Shown here: one piece after another, positions 48,040-57,017 of the stretch
How the letters are laid out: the number at the start of each line of letters is the position of its first letter
Numbering within the stretch: the first letter of the stretch is position 1
NCBI RefSeq assembly: GCF_014385085.1
Contig: NZ_JACRTD010000003.1
Location: forward strand, 302,437 to 366,436
From: Youxingia wuxianensis
GTDB taxonomy: Bacteria; Bacillota; Clostridia; Oscillospirales; Ruminococcaceae
Direction of reading: 5' to 3'
DNA length: 64,000 bases
Position numbers and translations under genes: made by a program
Notes under the pieces: model-generated
Seen by the model: the letters and a program-made list of their open reading frames with translations, nothing else
What the model was told of the DNA's origin: nothing
The model's database searches: none

Positions 48040-49320
48040 ATGAACTATTCGTTCCAAAGAGAACTGCTGAGCGAGGGAGTATATTTTAGCTCCGTCACCG
48101 ACGATAAATTTAAGCATAACCGCATTACGGCCAACTTTATCCTGCCTTTGAATAAAAATACAGTAACCAATAATGCGGTCGTGCCTTTTATTTTGCGTAA
48201 AGGGTATCGGGAATGTCCGGACTTTACCAAACTCAACCGGGAACTTAATCGCTTATATGGAGCGTCTCTTTCCTGTGATATTTCCAAATTCGGCGCTTAT
48301 CAGGTGTTGGATATTTCCATTTACGGGGTGGACGATCGTTATACCTTAAAAAAGGAAAGTATTGTACAAAAATGTGCTCAGATGCTTAGCAAGGTATTAT
48401 TGGATCAGCATTTTGAAAATGGCCTTCTGCCTCAAAAAGATGTAGAACTGGAGAAGCAGTATTTAATAGACACTATCGAATCTCAAATCAATGATAAGCG
48501 AATCTTCGCCTTAAACCGCTGTAAAACGATTATGTGCGAAGGGGAAAGCTTAGCGGTAGAAAAATACGGCTATATCGAGGATGCGAAAAAAATCACTTCG
48601 GCTTCCGCCACGGAAGCTTACAAGAATATCTTAAAGACCGCCCAGGTAGAAATTATGTTTGTAGGCTGTGGAAATCCAGACGCCGCAAAACAAGTGTTTA
48701 AACAGGCATTTTCTTCTGTGGAACGCTTTCCGATTTCTATTAAAAAGCTGACTACCAAAACCAAAGCGGATGAGATAAAAGAAGTTACCGATGAAATGGA
48801 TGTAAGCCAGTCGAAACTGGTTATGGGATTTCGCTGCGGCGAAATTAATTCCATGAAAGAGTTTTATGCAGTGCGTACGATGGCGGCGCTATTTGGCGGA
48901 ACTCCCAATAGCCGTCTATTTACCTATGTTCGGGAGAAACTAAGCCTTTGCTATTATTGTGCCGCTCGGTTTGATCGAATGACCGGGCTAATGATGGTAG
49001 ACAGCGGCGTTAATAAAGAAAATAAGCAGAAGGCTTATGACGAAATTCTAAACCAGCTGGAAGTGATTAAAAATGGGGATTTCAGCGACGATGAACTCAT
49101 AGCGACCCGCCTTGCTATGAAAAACTCTCTGCAGGGAGTTACTGATTCCCTTGGCGCGATTGAGGAATGGTATATGGCACAAATTATGAGTGGCACGGAT
49201 ATCGCTCCTGGGCAAGAGGCGGAGGCTTTGGATAACGTTACCAAAGAGGATGTTATTGCCGCGGCGAAAAAAGTAACCTTGGACACGGTTTATTTTCTTA
49301 CAGGAAAGGAGGAGCAGTGA
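48040..49320 (+). CDS. yfmF: Inactive-type M16 peptidase homologue YfmF
   Basis: The 426-residue protein has the two-lobe M16 (pitrilysin) fold but lacks the HxxEH zinc motif; the corresponding region reads VVPFILRKGYRECPDF. It thus resembles YfmF, the non-catalytic partner of YfmH in Firmicutes. In Bacillus this pair has been linked to processing of an EF-P lysine modification. FVGCGNPDAAKQVFKQAF and ALFGGTPNSRLFTYVREKLSL are typical of the fold. It has GAGGAG upstream and is separated from yfmH by a single base. Confidence 0.88.
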   Translation: MNYSFQRELLSEGVYFSSVTDDKFKHNRITANFILPLNKNTVTNNAVVPFILRKGYRECPDFTKLNRELNRLYGASLSCDISKFGAYQVLDISIYGVDDRYTLKKESIVQKCAQMLSKVLLDQHFENGLLPQKDVELEKQYLIDTIESQINDKRIFALNRCKTIMCEGESLAVEKYGYIEDAKKITSASATEAYKNILKTAQVEIMFVGCGNPDAAKQVFKQAFSSVERFPISIKKLTTKTKADEIKEVTDEMDVSQSKLVMGFRCGEINSMKEFYAVRTMAALFGGTPNSRLFTYVREKLSLCYYCAARFDRMTGLMMVDSGVNKENKQKAYDEILNQLEVIKNGDFSDDELIATRLAMKNSLQGVTDSLGAIEEWYMAQIMSGTDIAPGQEAEALDNVTKEDVIAAAKKVTLDTVYFLTGKEEQ

Positions 49321-49321
49321 T

Positions 49322-50608
49322 ATGCAGGAAGTGATTAAATCCCAGCAGTTAAATCAAGAAATAGTGAAAGTACAGCATCCTTCCGGATTGACCTTGCTGC
49401 TTTGTCCTATGAAAGGATTTTCTACGGCGTATGCTACCTTTACCACTCAATATGGTTCGGTAGATACCGCTTTTAAGACTCAGGACGATGATGAAATGCT
49501 GCAGGTTCCGCAGGGGATAGCTCATTTCTTAGAGCACAAGATGTTTGAAAATGAAAATGGGGAGGATGCTTTCGCCTCCTACGCTAAGACCGGCGCTTCT
49601 GCCAACGCTTATACTACCTTTGATAAGACGGCATATCTTTTTTCTTGTACGGATAACTTCCAGCAGTCATTGGAAGTTCTGCTGGACTTTGTTCAGCGCC
49701 CTTACTTTACGAAAGAATCCGTTGAGAAAGAGCAGGGGATTATCGGACAAGAGATTAAAATGTACAATGACGACGGGGACTGGCGGGTTTATTTCAATCT
49801 GCTGGGAGCGTTGTATCAAAACCATCCGGTGCGCATTGACATCGCCGGTACGGTAGAATCCATCTCTGAAATTGACGCAGATCTGCTCTATCGCTGCTAT
49901 CACACCTTCTATAACCTGAATAATATGGTACTATGCGTAGCCGGTAATTTTGAAATCGACACCGTTTTAAAGGTTGCGGACAAGTTGTTAAAGCCCGCAG
50001 AAAAGAAAATTAAAATAGAACGGGGAACTTATCAGGAACCGGAACAGGTTAATAAAGCGCTGGTAGAACAAAAACTAGCGGTAGCAACTCCGCTGTTCCA
50101 GCTTGGTTTCAAAGGAAAATCCAAAGACGCAGCGTCTAACTTGAGAAATCAGGTGCTGGATGAGATACTTGCGGATATTATTGCTGGTGAAGCTTCTGAG
50201 CTTTACAGCAAAATGTATGACGCGGGGCTGATTAATTCCACCTTCTCCAGCGAAATCATGGCTGGGCGGGATTATATGTGCAGTATTTTTTCCGGGGAAT
50301 CTCGTGATCCCAAAAAGGTCGCCCAAATGATTAAAGAGGAGATTTCCCGTCTGCAAAAGGAAGGTTTGGACAAAGAAATGGTAGAGCTGTGCAAACGGGC
50401 TACTTATGGGCGGTATATCGGTATGTACAGCCGGGTGGAAGCAGTAGCCGGATTGATGGCGATTACTCATTTTGCCGACGTAAATATGTATGAGTTTTTA
50501 GATATTGTTGCAGGGGCTTCTATCAAAACCCTGACAGAAAGATTATCTGTTGCTTTTGATACCACAAAATCCGCATTATCTATTGTTTATCCGCTGGACG
50601 AGAATTGA
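49322..50608 (+). CDS. yfmH: M16 zinc peptidase YfmH
   Basis: The 428-residue protein carries the inverted zinc motif HFLEH in GIAHFLEHKMFE (about residues 71-75), with the third ligand expected in the downstream acidic helix (EKEQGIIGQEIKMYND). It is the catalytic partner of the preceding gene. The ATG begins two bases after the yfmF stop. The heterodimer should act on short unfolded peptides in the cytoplasm. Confidence 0.9.
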   Translation: MQEVIKSQQLNQEIVKVQHPSGLTLLLCPMKGFSTAYATFTTQYGSVDTAFKTQDDDEMLQVPQGIAHFLEHKMFENENGEDAFASYAKTGASANAYTTFDKTAYLFSCTDNFQQSLEVLLDFVQRPYFTKESVEKEQGIIGQEIKMYNDDGDWRVYFNLLGALYQNHPVRIDIAGTVESISEIDADLLYRCYHTFYNLNNMVLCVAGNFEIDTVLKVADKLLKPAEKKIKIERGTYQEPEQVNKALVEQKLAVATPLFQLGFKGKSKDAASNLRNQVLDEILADIIAGEASELYSKMYDAGLINSTFSSEIMAGRDYMCSIFSGESRDPKKVAQMIKEEISRLQKEGLDKEMVELCKRATYGRYIGMYSRVEAVAGLMAITHFADVNMYEFLDIVAGASIKTLTERLSVAFDTTKSALSIVYPLDEN

Positions 50609-50630
50609 AGTTGGTTAGGGGAGATAGGAC

Positions 50631-51710
50631 ATGGCAGAACAGATAATATCCTTTCCGGGGTTGGGTATTGAAGAATTTTCCATCAATCGGATTGCCCTTT
50701 CCATTGGAAGCCTGCATATTTATTGGTATGGGGTTATTATTGCGGCGGCTTTTTTGGCCGCCATCCTTTACATTTTAGCAAGAGTACGTTCTTTCGGCTT
50801 AGACAGTGACCGGGTATTGGATGTGATTTTAGCCGGCGTGGTTGGCGGAATTATCGGCGCCCGGTTGTATTACGTTGTTTTCTCTTGGGACATGTACAAA
50901 GACGATCCTATGAAAATCTTTCGTATTTGGGAGGGCGGCCTTGCTATCTACGGGGGAATTATCGGCGGATTTTTAGTAGCGTTTATTGTTGCAAAACTAC
51001 GGCGGGTAAAATTTATTCCATTGGCGGACCTGGCGGTAGGCGGATTGATTTTAGGACAGGGAATTGGGCGCTGGGGAAACTTTGTAAATGTAGAAGCCTT
51101 CGGTAGCAACACCTCCTTACCCTGGGGAATGGCAAGTCCCAGTGTGGAAAGATATCTCTCTATTCATCAGGCGGCATTAGCGGCCCAGGGAATACAGGTG
51201 GATCCCTCCATGCCAGTGCATCCTACCTTTTTTTACGAATCGGTATGGTGTCTGCTGGGATTTTTAGTTATTCTTTGGTATACAAAACGCCGCCGGTATG
51301 ATGGAGAATTGCTTCTGATTTACGCTGCTTGGTACGGCTTGGGACGCTCTGTAATCGAGGGACTGCGCACTGACAGCCTGATGTGGGGAAATTTCCGTGT
51401 TTCTCAACTATTAGCGATTTTACTTTGTGTGACCTCCCTTTTATTAATGATTTATATCCGCGGGAAGATCAGAAAAAACGATGACCCGGATTATTTGAAG
51501 CTTTATGTTTATACGGAGGAAGGACAGGCTATTTTAAGCGGCCAATTCTATCGTCGGCGTCATCCGGATGAGATTGAAGCGGAAAATAAAGAGCTTGAGG
51601 AACCAACGCCTTCGGTCCCATTGGAGGAATTAAACCAGCAGGAGCCGGAGCAAACCATAAAAGAAACTAATATTGGGGAGGAAACAGAAGATGAAAGCAA
51701 CGATCATTGA
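50631..51710 (+). CDS. lgt: Prolipoprotein diacylglyceryl transferase
   Basis: The 359-residue integral membrane enzyme moves diacylglyceryl from phosphatidylglycerol to the lipobox cysteine. Markers are [17 protein letters not shown], the [15 protein letters not shown] loop and the Lgt signature [17 protein letters not shown] near residue 144. The protein is about 70 residues longer than typical because of a charged, Glu-rich cytoplasmic tail. It overlaps folD by 20 bases at its 3' end. It serves the lipoproteins seen elsewhere in the window. Confidence 0.94.
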   Translation: MAEQIISFPGLGIEEFSINRIALSIGSLHIYWYGVIIAAAFLAAILYILARVRSFGLDSDRVLDVILAGVVGGIIGARLYYVVFSWDMYKDDPMKIFRIWEGGLAIYGGIIGGFLVAFIVAKLRRVKFIPLADLAVGGLILGQGIGRWGNFVNVEAFGSNTSLPWGMASPSVERYLSIHQAALAAQGIQVDPSMPVHPTFFYESVWCLLGFLVILWYTKRRRYDGELLLIYAAWYGLGRSVIEGLRTDSLMWGNFRVSQLLAILLCVTSLLLMIYIRGKIRKNDDPDYLKLYVYTEEGQAILSGQFYRRRHPDEIEAENKELEEPTPSVPLEELNQQEPEQTIKETNIGEETEDESNDH

Positions 51711-52533
51711 TGGTAAAGCGGTGGCCGCGTCTTTGCGCAGTCAGCTAAAAGACCAGGTGGCCGCTCTTAAAGAACAAGGGGTTGTTCCCGGACTGGCAGT
51801 AATTATTGTGGGGGATGATCCGGCTTCTAAAGTCTATGTAAGCAACAAAGAAAAAGCTTGTGCTGAAGTTGGGATGTATTCGGAAAAATACGCTCTTCCG
51901 GCTCAGACTACCCAGGAGGAACTGCTGGCGTTAGTAGAAAAATTAAATAACAAACCAAATATCCATGGTATTCTCTGTCAGCTTCCTTTGCCAAAACACC
52001 TGGATGAAAAAGCGGTGATCGAAGCTATTTCTCCCAAAAAAGATGTGGACGCTTTTCACGCTCAGAATGTAGGAAGGATCATGATTGGGGATTATAAATT
52101 TCTTCCCTGTACTCCAGCAGGTATTATGGAGCTAATTAAGGCCACCGGCATTGATATCACCGGAAAAGAATGCGTAGTGGTTGGAAGAAGCAATATTGTA
52201 GGAAAGCCTATGGCTATGCTGCTGCTACATCAAAACGGAACGGTTACTATCTGCCATTCCCGCACAAAACAGTTAAAAGAAGTCTGCCGCCGGGCAGATA
52301 TTCTGGTAGTAGCAATTGGAAAAGCCAAGTTCATCACCGGTGATATGATTAAGAACGGAGCGGTGGTTATTGACGTGGGAATGAACCGGGATGAAAATGG
52401 AAAATTTTGTGGGGACGTGGACTTTGACAGCGCCAGTGAAGTAGCCGGATATCTTACTCCGGTGCCTGGCGGGGTAGGGCCGATGACCATTACCATGTTA
52501 CTTAAAAATACCCTTACTGCCGCTGCCAAGTAA
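51691..52533 (+). CDS. folD: Methylene-tetrahydrofolate dehydrogenase/cyclohydrolase
   Basis: The 280-residue bifunctional enzyme interconverts 5,10-methylene-, methenyl- and 10-formyl-tetrahydrofolate. Visible motifs include [18 protein letters not shown] with the catalytic lysine, [10 protein letters not shown], the NADP loop [18 protein letters not shown] and the C-terminal [15 protein letters not shown]. The ATG at 51691 lies ten bases after GGGGAGG, inside the end of lgt. It is the last gene of the yfmF-yfmH-lgt-folD run. Confidence 0.96.
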   Translation: MKATIIDGKAVAASLRSQLKDQVAALKEQGVVPGLAVIIVGDDPASKVYVSNKEKACAEVGMYSEKYALPAQTTQEELLALVEKLNNKPNIHGILCQLPLPKHLDEKAVIEAISPKKDVDAFHAQNVGRIMIGDYKFLPCTPAGIMELIKATGIDITGKECVVVGRSNIVGKPMAMLLLHQNGTVTICHSRTKQLKEVCRRADILVVAIGKAKFITGDMIKNGAVVIDVGMNRDENGKFCGDVDFDSASEVAGYLTPVPGGVGPMTITMLLKNTLTAAAK

Positions 52534-52556
52534 GCAGTAAAATCACCAAATTGTTA

Positions 52557-52585
52557 TTGACATATTTGTCCATGTATGATAAAAT
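52557..52585 (+). promoter_or_regulatory. Promoter of the ribosomal protein L21-L27 operon
   Basis: TTGACA (52557-52562) and TAAAAT (52580-52585) have a 17-base spacer. Confidence 0.75.
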
Positions 52586-52591
52586 TACTTT

Positions 52592-52665
52592 TGCCGCATG
52601 TTACAGGCTCAAAGTGCGTCTAAATGACGACGCCTGAGATACAGCGAGTCTTATGAAATGAGGAA
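52592..52665 (+). promoter_or_regulatory. L21 ribosomal-protein leader
   Basis: The leader before rplU contains CAGGC (52603-52607) pairing with GCCTG, and an inner GCGTC/GACG hairpin. Firmicute rplU operons normally carry the L21 leader, through which L21 is thought to control its own synthesis. I assign it from position and the helices, not from a model search. Confidence 0.6.
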
Positions 52666-52670
52666 ACAAA

Positions 52671-52982
52671 ATGTACGCAGTTATTTCTACCGGCGGAAAA
52701 CAGTATCGTGTACAGGAAGGCGATGTTGTTTTCATTGAAAAGTTGGCTGTGCAGGCTGATGAGACCGTTACTTTTGATCAGGTTCTTGCAGTAGGCAAAG
52801 AGGATGGCATGGTAATGGGGACTCCAACGGTTGACGGAGCGAAAGTAACCGGAAAAGTGTTAAAGAACGGTAAATCCAAAAAGATTACGATCTTTACCTA
52901 TCGTCCGAAAAAAGGCTCCGCCCGTAAAATGGGTCATCGGCAGCCATATACAAAAGTTGAAATTCAGTCTATAGAGGCTTAA
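52671..52982 (+). CDS. rplU: 50S ribosomal protein L21
   Basis: The 103-residue protein begins [18 protein letters not shown] and ends with [11 protein letters not shown], both characteristic of bL21, which binds 23S rRNA. It is the first gene of the operon. The gene for the cysteine protease Prp, which usually lies between rplU and rpmA in Firmicutes, is missing: rpmA starts 31 bases after rplU ends. Confidence 0.98.
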   Translation: MYAVISTGGKQYRVQEGDVVFIEKLAVQADETVTFDQVLAVGKEDGMVMGTPTVDGAKVTGKVLKNGKSKKITIFTYRPKKGSARKMGHRQPYTKVEIQSIEA

Positions 52983-53013
52983 TTACGTTAGAAGAAAGCA
53001 GAGGTGTTGACTA

Positions 53014-53271
53014 ATGGCACATAAGAAGGGCGTCGGCTCTACGAAAAATGGTCGTGATTCCGAATCGAAACGCCTTGGCGTAAAAAGAGGTGACGGTCAG
53101 TTTGTACTGGCTGGAAATATCTTAGTTCGCCAGAGAGGCACACATATCCATCCGGGCACCAATGTTGGCAAAGGTTCTGATGACACACTTTTTGCCCTCA
53201 TCGATGGAAAGGTTAAATTTGAACGTTTGGGCCGTGACCGTAAAAAGGTTTCGATCGTACCGGTTCAATAA
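53014..53271 (+). CDS. rpmA: 50S ribosomal protein L27, without N-terminal prosequence
   Basis: The 85-residue protein starts directly with [19 protein letters not shown], the mature bL27 N-terminus that reaches the peptidyl-transferase centre. Most Firmicutes encode about nine extra residues that Prp removes. Here both the extension and prp are absent. The ATG lies nine bases after GAGGTG, and no in-frame upstream start with a ribosome-binding site was seen. Confidence 0.97.
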   Translation: MAHKKGVGSTKNGRDSESKRLGVKRGDGQFVLAGNILVRQRGTHIHPGTNVGKGSDDTLFALIDGKVKFERLGRDRKKVSIVPVQ

Positions 53272-53289
53272 TAACAACAAACAACACAA

Positions 53290-53322
53290 GTCCCGAGTGG
53301 TAACGCTCGGGATTTTATTTTC
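53290..53322 (+). terminator. Terminator of rplU-rpmA
   Basis: TCCCGAG and CTCGGGA pair around a GTGGTAACG loop, followed by a T-rich tail. Confidence 0.8.
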
Positions 53323-53375
53323 ATAATTTTGGGTATACTAAATCGGTACCCCACATCTAATAGGAGAACTAATTT

Positions 53376-54647
53376 ATGTTTGTAGATAAAGTACAAATTA
53401 GGATCAAAGCTGGCAAAGGCGGCGACGGCGCCATCAGTTTTCATCGGGAAAAATATGTGGCGGCCGGAGGGCCGGACGGGGGCGATGGCGGCCGGGGTGG
53501 AAATGTTGTATTTATGGTGGATACCAACCTTTCCACCTTGGTAGATTTTAAGTTTAAACGCCGGTATATCGCTCAGGATGGGGAACCTGGACGTAACAAA
53601 CGCTGCAATGGGAAAAGCGCTCCAGATTTAGTTATTAAGGTTCCTAAGGGAACCGTCATCCGGGATGCCGACACTGGACGAATCATGGCGGACATGTCCG
53701 CTCAGGAAGCGATCGTCCTTGCAAAGGGAGGCAATGGCGGTTGGGGCAATACCCATTTTGCCACCCCTACCAGACAGGTCCCCCGGTTCGCTAAACCAGG
53801 TCTTCCGGGGGAAGAGTATACGATAGATATGGAGTTAAAATTGCTGGCGGACGTAGGTTTGGTTGGTTTTCCAAACGTAGGGAAATCTACTTTGATTTCT
53901 GTGGTAAGCGCTGCAAAACCCAAAATTGCGAATTATCATTTTACCACTTTAACCCCTGTGCTGGGGGTAGTTTCTGTGGAAGAGGGAAAATCCTTTGTTA
54001 TGGCGGATATTCCCGGGTTAATTCAAGGCGCCAGCGAGGGTATTGGGCTGGGGCATGAATTTTTGCGCCATGTGGAGCGCTGCCGGCTGATTTTACATGT
54101 GGTGGACGTCTCCGGAATAGAAGGCAGAGATCCTATAGAAGATTTTAAAGCGATCAATGAAGAGTTAAAAAACTTCAACGAAGAATTAGCTTCCCGGCCG
54201 CAGATTGTGGCGGCCAATAAGTGCGATATGGCCACTCCCGAGCAGATTGCCTCTTTCCGTACGTTCATCGAGGGCCAGGGATATGAGATGTTCGAAATTT
54301 CCGCCGCCACAAGAAGCGGCGCCCAGCCGCTTGTCTATGCTATTTCCAAATTGCTGGATACGCTGCCTCCGATCAAGCAGTATGAGGTAGAGCATGTGCC
54401 GCTGAGCGAGATTGAGAAAAAGATCAAAAACGAGTTTCAAATTCATATGGAAGATGGAATTTATGTGGTGGAAGGGGACTGGCTGATGCAGGTTTTGGGA
54501 CTGGTAGATGTAAATGATTATGAATCCCTGCAATATTTCCAGCGAGTGCTCCGTAAAAGCGGAATTATTGATAAATTGGAAGAAATGGGAATACAAGAAG
54601 GGGATACTGTCAGTATCTTAAACTTTGAATTTGACTATATAAGATAA
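53376..54647 (+). CDS. obgE: GTPase ObgE/CgtA
   Basis: The 423-residue protein has the glycine-rich Obg fold (residues 1-158), a G domain with GFPNVGKSTLI (about 166), DIPGLIQGASEG, NKCD and SAA motifs, and a C-terminal OCT domain (VEGDWLMQVLGLVDVNDYES). It acts in 50S subunit maturation and stress signalling. It lies 104 bases after rpmA behind a terminator, so it probably has its own promoter as well. Confidence 0.97.
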   Translation: MFVDKVQIRIKAGKGGDGAISFHREKYVAAGGPDGGDGGRGGNVVFMVDTNLSTLVDFKFKRRYIAQDGEPGRNKRCNGKSAPDLVIKVPKGTVIRDADTGRIMADMSAQEAIVLAKGGNGGWGNTHFATPTRQVPRFAKPGLPGEEYTIDMELKLLADVGLVGFPNVGKSTLISVVSAAKPKIANYHFTTLTPVLGVVSVEEGKSFVMADIPGLIQGASEGIGLGHEFLRHVERCRLILHVVDVSGIEGRDPIEDFKAINEELKNFNEELASRPQIVAANKCDMATPEQIASFRTFIEGQGYEMFEISAATRSGAQPLVYAISKLLDTLPPIKQYEVEHVPLSEIEKKIKNEFQIHMEDGIYVVEGDWLMQVLGLVDVNDYESLQYFQRVLRKSGIIDKLEEMGIQEGDTVSILNFEFDYIR

Positions 54648-54664
54648 AGGATGGGCAGATTTTA

Positions 54665-55063
54665 ATGTTTAGTACAAAACAGGCAAATCCAAAACTTTTA
54701 AGCCCGTTAACGCTGGCGTTTATCGGCGACGCGGTATACGAACTGCTTGTTCGGGAACGAATTGTGCAGGAAGGGAATATGCCGGTAAACGCTATGCACA
54801 ATAAAACGGTAGCAAAAGTAAAAGCCAGCGCTCAATCCGAAGTTTTTGAAAAACTTCTTCCTTATCTGAGCGAAGAGGAAACCGCTATTTTAAAAAGGGG
54901 AAGAAACGCTCATTCCAATACTTCGCCCAAACACGCGGAATTGTCGGATTACCGCCGTGCAACTGGGGTAGAGGCGCTGTATGGTTATCTTTATTTAAAA
55001 GGTGAGAAGCAAAGAATAGAGGAAATTTTTAGTATAACATATAATCAGCTATCTGTTGATTGA
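54665..55063 (+). CDS. mrnC: Mini-ribonuclease 3
   Basis: The 132-residue enzyme has an RNase III catalytic domain without the double-stranded RNA-binding domain. Visible are LTLAFIGDAVYELLVRERI, MHNKTVAKVKAS, and GRNAHSNTSPKHAELSDYRRATGVEALYGYLYL, which match Firmicute Mini-III enzymes that trim 23S rRNA precursor. The ATG follows AAAGGATGGG. It is 17 bases after obgE. Confidence 0.94.
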   Translation: MFSTKQANPKLLSPLTLAFIGDAVYELLVRERIVQEGNMPVNAMHNKTVAKVKASAQSEVFEKLLPYLSEEETAILKRGRNAHSNTSPKHAELSDYRRATGVEALYGYLYLKGEKQRIEEIFSITYNQLSVD

Positions 55064-55090
55064 CATTTATAGGAAGGGCGGGGGAATTGG

Positions 55091-55960
55091 ATGAACTTTC
55101 AGTCTCATGGCAATATTAAAAAAGCTCTGATTGACCTGTTATTTATTATGGTAGGTACCGCTATATATGCGCTTGGTCTGCATATATTTATCGCTCCTAA
55201 CCAGATCGCTCCCGGAGGTATCTCCGGTCTGGCCATTGTAATCAACTATCTGACCAATTTGCCGATCGGTATCCTGCAATTTGTTTTAAATCTGCCCCTT
55301 TTGATTATTGCTATAAAGTATTTAGGAAATGATTTTACTATAAAAACTTTAATCAGTGTTTTAGCTCTATCTGCCAACCTGGATTACGTGGTCGCCGGCC
55401 TGCCAACCTATGTGGGAGATCCTTTATTATCTTCTCTGTTCGGCGGGGCGGTTATGGGATTTGGATTGGCGATTGTCTTTATGAGAGGCTATACCACCGG
55501 CGGCACAGATATTGTTTCCCGGCTTTTGCAAAGGAGATTTCCGTATATGCAGATAGGGAAGATACTGTTTGCCATCGATGCAGTTATTATCGCTATTTCC
55601 GCCGCAGTATTTGGCCAGATTGAAACCGCTTTGTACGGAATGGTTTCGGTATTTACAAGCGCTTTATTGATGGATAGCGTACTTTACGGAATGGATCGGG
55701 GAAAGTTAGCTTTTATTATCTCTCCAAAGGCGGCAGAAATCTCCAAAGAAGTTATTTCTCAACTGGATAGAAGCGCTACTATAATTAAATCTACCGGAGC
55801 CTTTACCAATAAAGAAGGGGCCGTACTTATGGTGGCAGTTCATCGTCAGCAGTATTATCCGCTAAAAAATATTATCCATGACATTGATCCTACTGCGTTT
55901 GTAATCGTCGCCGATTCAAGCGAGATATTGGGAGAAGGTTTTAAAAGAATAAAGGAATAA
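55091..55960 (+). CDS. YitT family membrane protein
   Basis: The 289-residue protein has five predicted membrane segments in its first 200 residues (LHIFIAPNQIAPGGISGLA, FGLAIVFMRGYTTGGTDIVS) and a C-terminal cytoplasmic DUF2179 domain (LDRSATIIKSTGAFTNKEG, DPTAFVIVADSSEILGEGF). Members are common in Firmicutes and their transport substrate is unknown. It is 27 bases after mrnC and ends the plus-strand run. Confidence 0.93.
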   Translation: MNFQSHGNIKKALIDLLFIMVGTAIYALGLHIFIAPNQIAPGGISGLAIVINYLTNLPIGILQFVLNLPLLIIAIKYLGNDFTIKTLISVLALSANLDYVVAGLPTYVGDPLLSSLFGGAVMGFGLAIVFMRGYTTGGTDIVSRLLQRRFPYMQIGKILFAIDAVIIAISAAVFGQIETALYGMVSVFTSALLMDSVLYGMDRGKLAFIISPKAAEISKEVISQLDRSATIIKSTGAFTNKEGAVLMVAVHRQQYYPLKNIIHDIDPTAFVIVADSSEILGEGFKRIKE

Positions 55961-55962
55961 AC

Positions 55963-55998
55963 AAAAGAGCCGTCCGGCTAAAGCCGGACGGCTCTTTT
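55963..55998. terminator. Bidirectional terminator
   Basis: AAAAGAGCCGTCCGGCT and AGCCGGACGGCTCTTTT form a perfect 17-bp stem with a two-base loop. It separates yitT from the converging rubrerythrin gene. Confidence 0.93.
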
Positions 55999-56016
55999 AT
56001 TATTTTGTTTTTTAAC

Positions 56017-56562
56017 TTATTTAAAATAACGGTTCAGAAGCCCCTGGAAAGCACAGCCGTGGCGAGCTTCGTCCTTTGCCATCTCATGCACTGTGTCATG
56101 GATTGCATCCAGGCCCAGTTCTTTCGCCCGGGTAGCAATTTTCTTTTTGCCTTCACAAGCGCCGTTTTCAGCAGCAACGCGCAGCTCCAAGTTTTTCTTG
56201 GTGTCAGCATATACGCATTCACCCAGCAGTTCCGCAAATTTTGCGGCATGTTCCGCTTCTTCATAGGCGGCTTTTTCATAGTAAAGACCGATTTCCGGAT
56301 AACCTTCCCGATGAGCCTGACGAGCCATTGCAAGATACATACCAACCTCAGTACATTCGCCGGTAAAGTTCATTCTCAGGCCTTCCAGAATTTCCTCGTC
56401 TACTCCTGCGGCAACACCAATACGATGTTCATCTGCCCAAGTCATAGAATCAGAAGACTGCTCTTCAAACTTCGAGGCAGGAGCCTTACACTGGGGACAA
56501 AACTCCGGCGGGGTATCTCCTTCATGAACATATCCACAAATAGTACATACAAATTTTTTCAT
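56017..56562 (-). CDS. Reverse rubrerythrin
   Basis: The 181-residue protein has its rubredoxin-type iron site first ([20 protein letters not shown], residues 5-24) and the ferritin-like di-iron domain after it ([46 protein letters not shown]). This is the opposite order to classical rubrerythrin, and matches reverse rubrerythrins of clostridia, which reduce hydrogen peroxide and oxygen. GGAGG precedes the ATG. It protects oxygen-sensitive enzymes, such as those matured by the nearby hyd genes. Confidence 0.93.
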   Translation of the reverse strand: MKKFVCTICGYVHEGDTPPEFCPQCKAPASKFEEQSSDSMTWADEHRIGVAAGVDEEILEGLRMNFTGECTEVGMYLAMARQAHREGYPEIGLYYEKAAYEEAEHAAKFAELLGECVYADTKKNLELRVAAENGACEGKKKIATRAKELGLDAIHDTVHEMAKDEARHGCAFQGLLNRYFK

Positions 56563-56605
56563 AATGACAAACCTCCATAATGATAAATTGTCCTAATACT
56601 CCATT

Positions 56606-56634
56606 AGTATACTATATAAGTATATTTAAGTCAA
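56606..56634 (-). promoter_or_regulatory. Promoter of the reverse rubrerythrin gene
   Basis: On the minus strand TTGACT (56634-56629) and TATACT (56611-56606) have a 17-base spacer. The surrounding AT-rich TATACTAATGG-type symmetry could hold a PerR-like site, but I cannot confirm one. Confidence 0.65.
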
Positions 56635-56784
56635 TAAAAAATTGGCAAAATTTAAAAAAATCTGCTTCATTTGAAGATAATTTTACACCTTCTTTTATAT
56701 TATCTTATGAATAAAAATTAAATTTTTTCAGATACTATGACTGACCCTTCGGTTAAATAAATATAAAAGCGAGGTAGAATAAAA

Positions 56785-56967
56785 ATGGCGAAAAAAACAA
56801 ATAAAACAAATAACAATAACTCTAATAACAGCTTAACCAACGATAAAAACTGCAATACTACGAATAGCACCAATAACAGAAGCTCTAACAAATCCTCCAG
56901 CCACTCTTCTTATAACAACTCTTCCAACAATTCTTCTTATAACAATACTTCTTCCAACTCCCACTAA
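56785..56967 (+). CDS. Asn/Ser/Thr-rich low-complexity peptide, 60 residues
   Basis: The peptide contains 21 Asn, 17 Ser and 7 Thr, so 45 of 60 residues, with scattered lysines near the N-terminus and two SSYNN repeats near the C-terminus. There is one cysteine and no hydrophobic stretch, so it should be disordered and soluble. The ATG lies about nine bases after GAGGTAG, and a very strong terminator follows the stop. These two signs favour a real gene. I do not recognise a family; a small spore-associated or stress protein is only a guess. Confidence 0.55.
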   Translation: MAKKTNKTNNNNSNNSLTNDKNCNTTNSTNNRSSNKSSSHSSYNNSSNNSSYNNTSSNSH

Positions 56968-56973
56968 TATCAT

Positions 56974-57017
56974 AAGTAAGAGGGGGCCGTTTTTATAAAA
57001 ACGGCCCCCTCTTACTT
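56974..57017. terminator. Bidirectional terminator, perfect 21-bp stem
   Basis: AAGTAAGAGGGGGCCGTTTTT is followed after two bases by its exact reverse complement. It ends both the small Asn-rich gene and the converging hyd operon; the hydF stop codon touches its edge. Confidence 0.93.
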
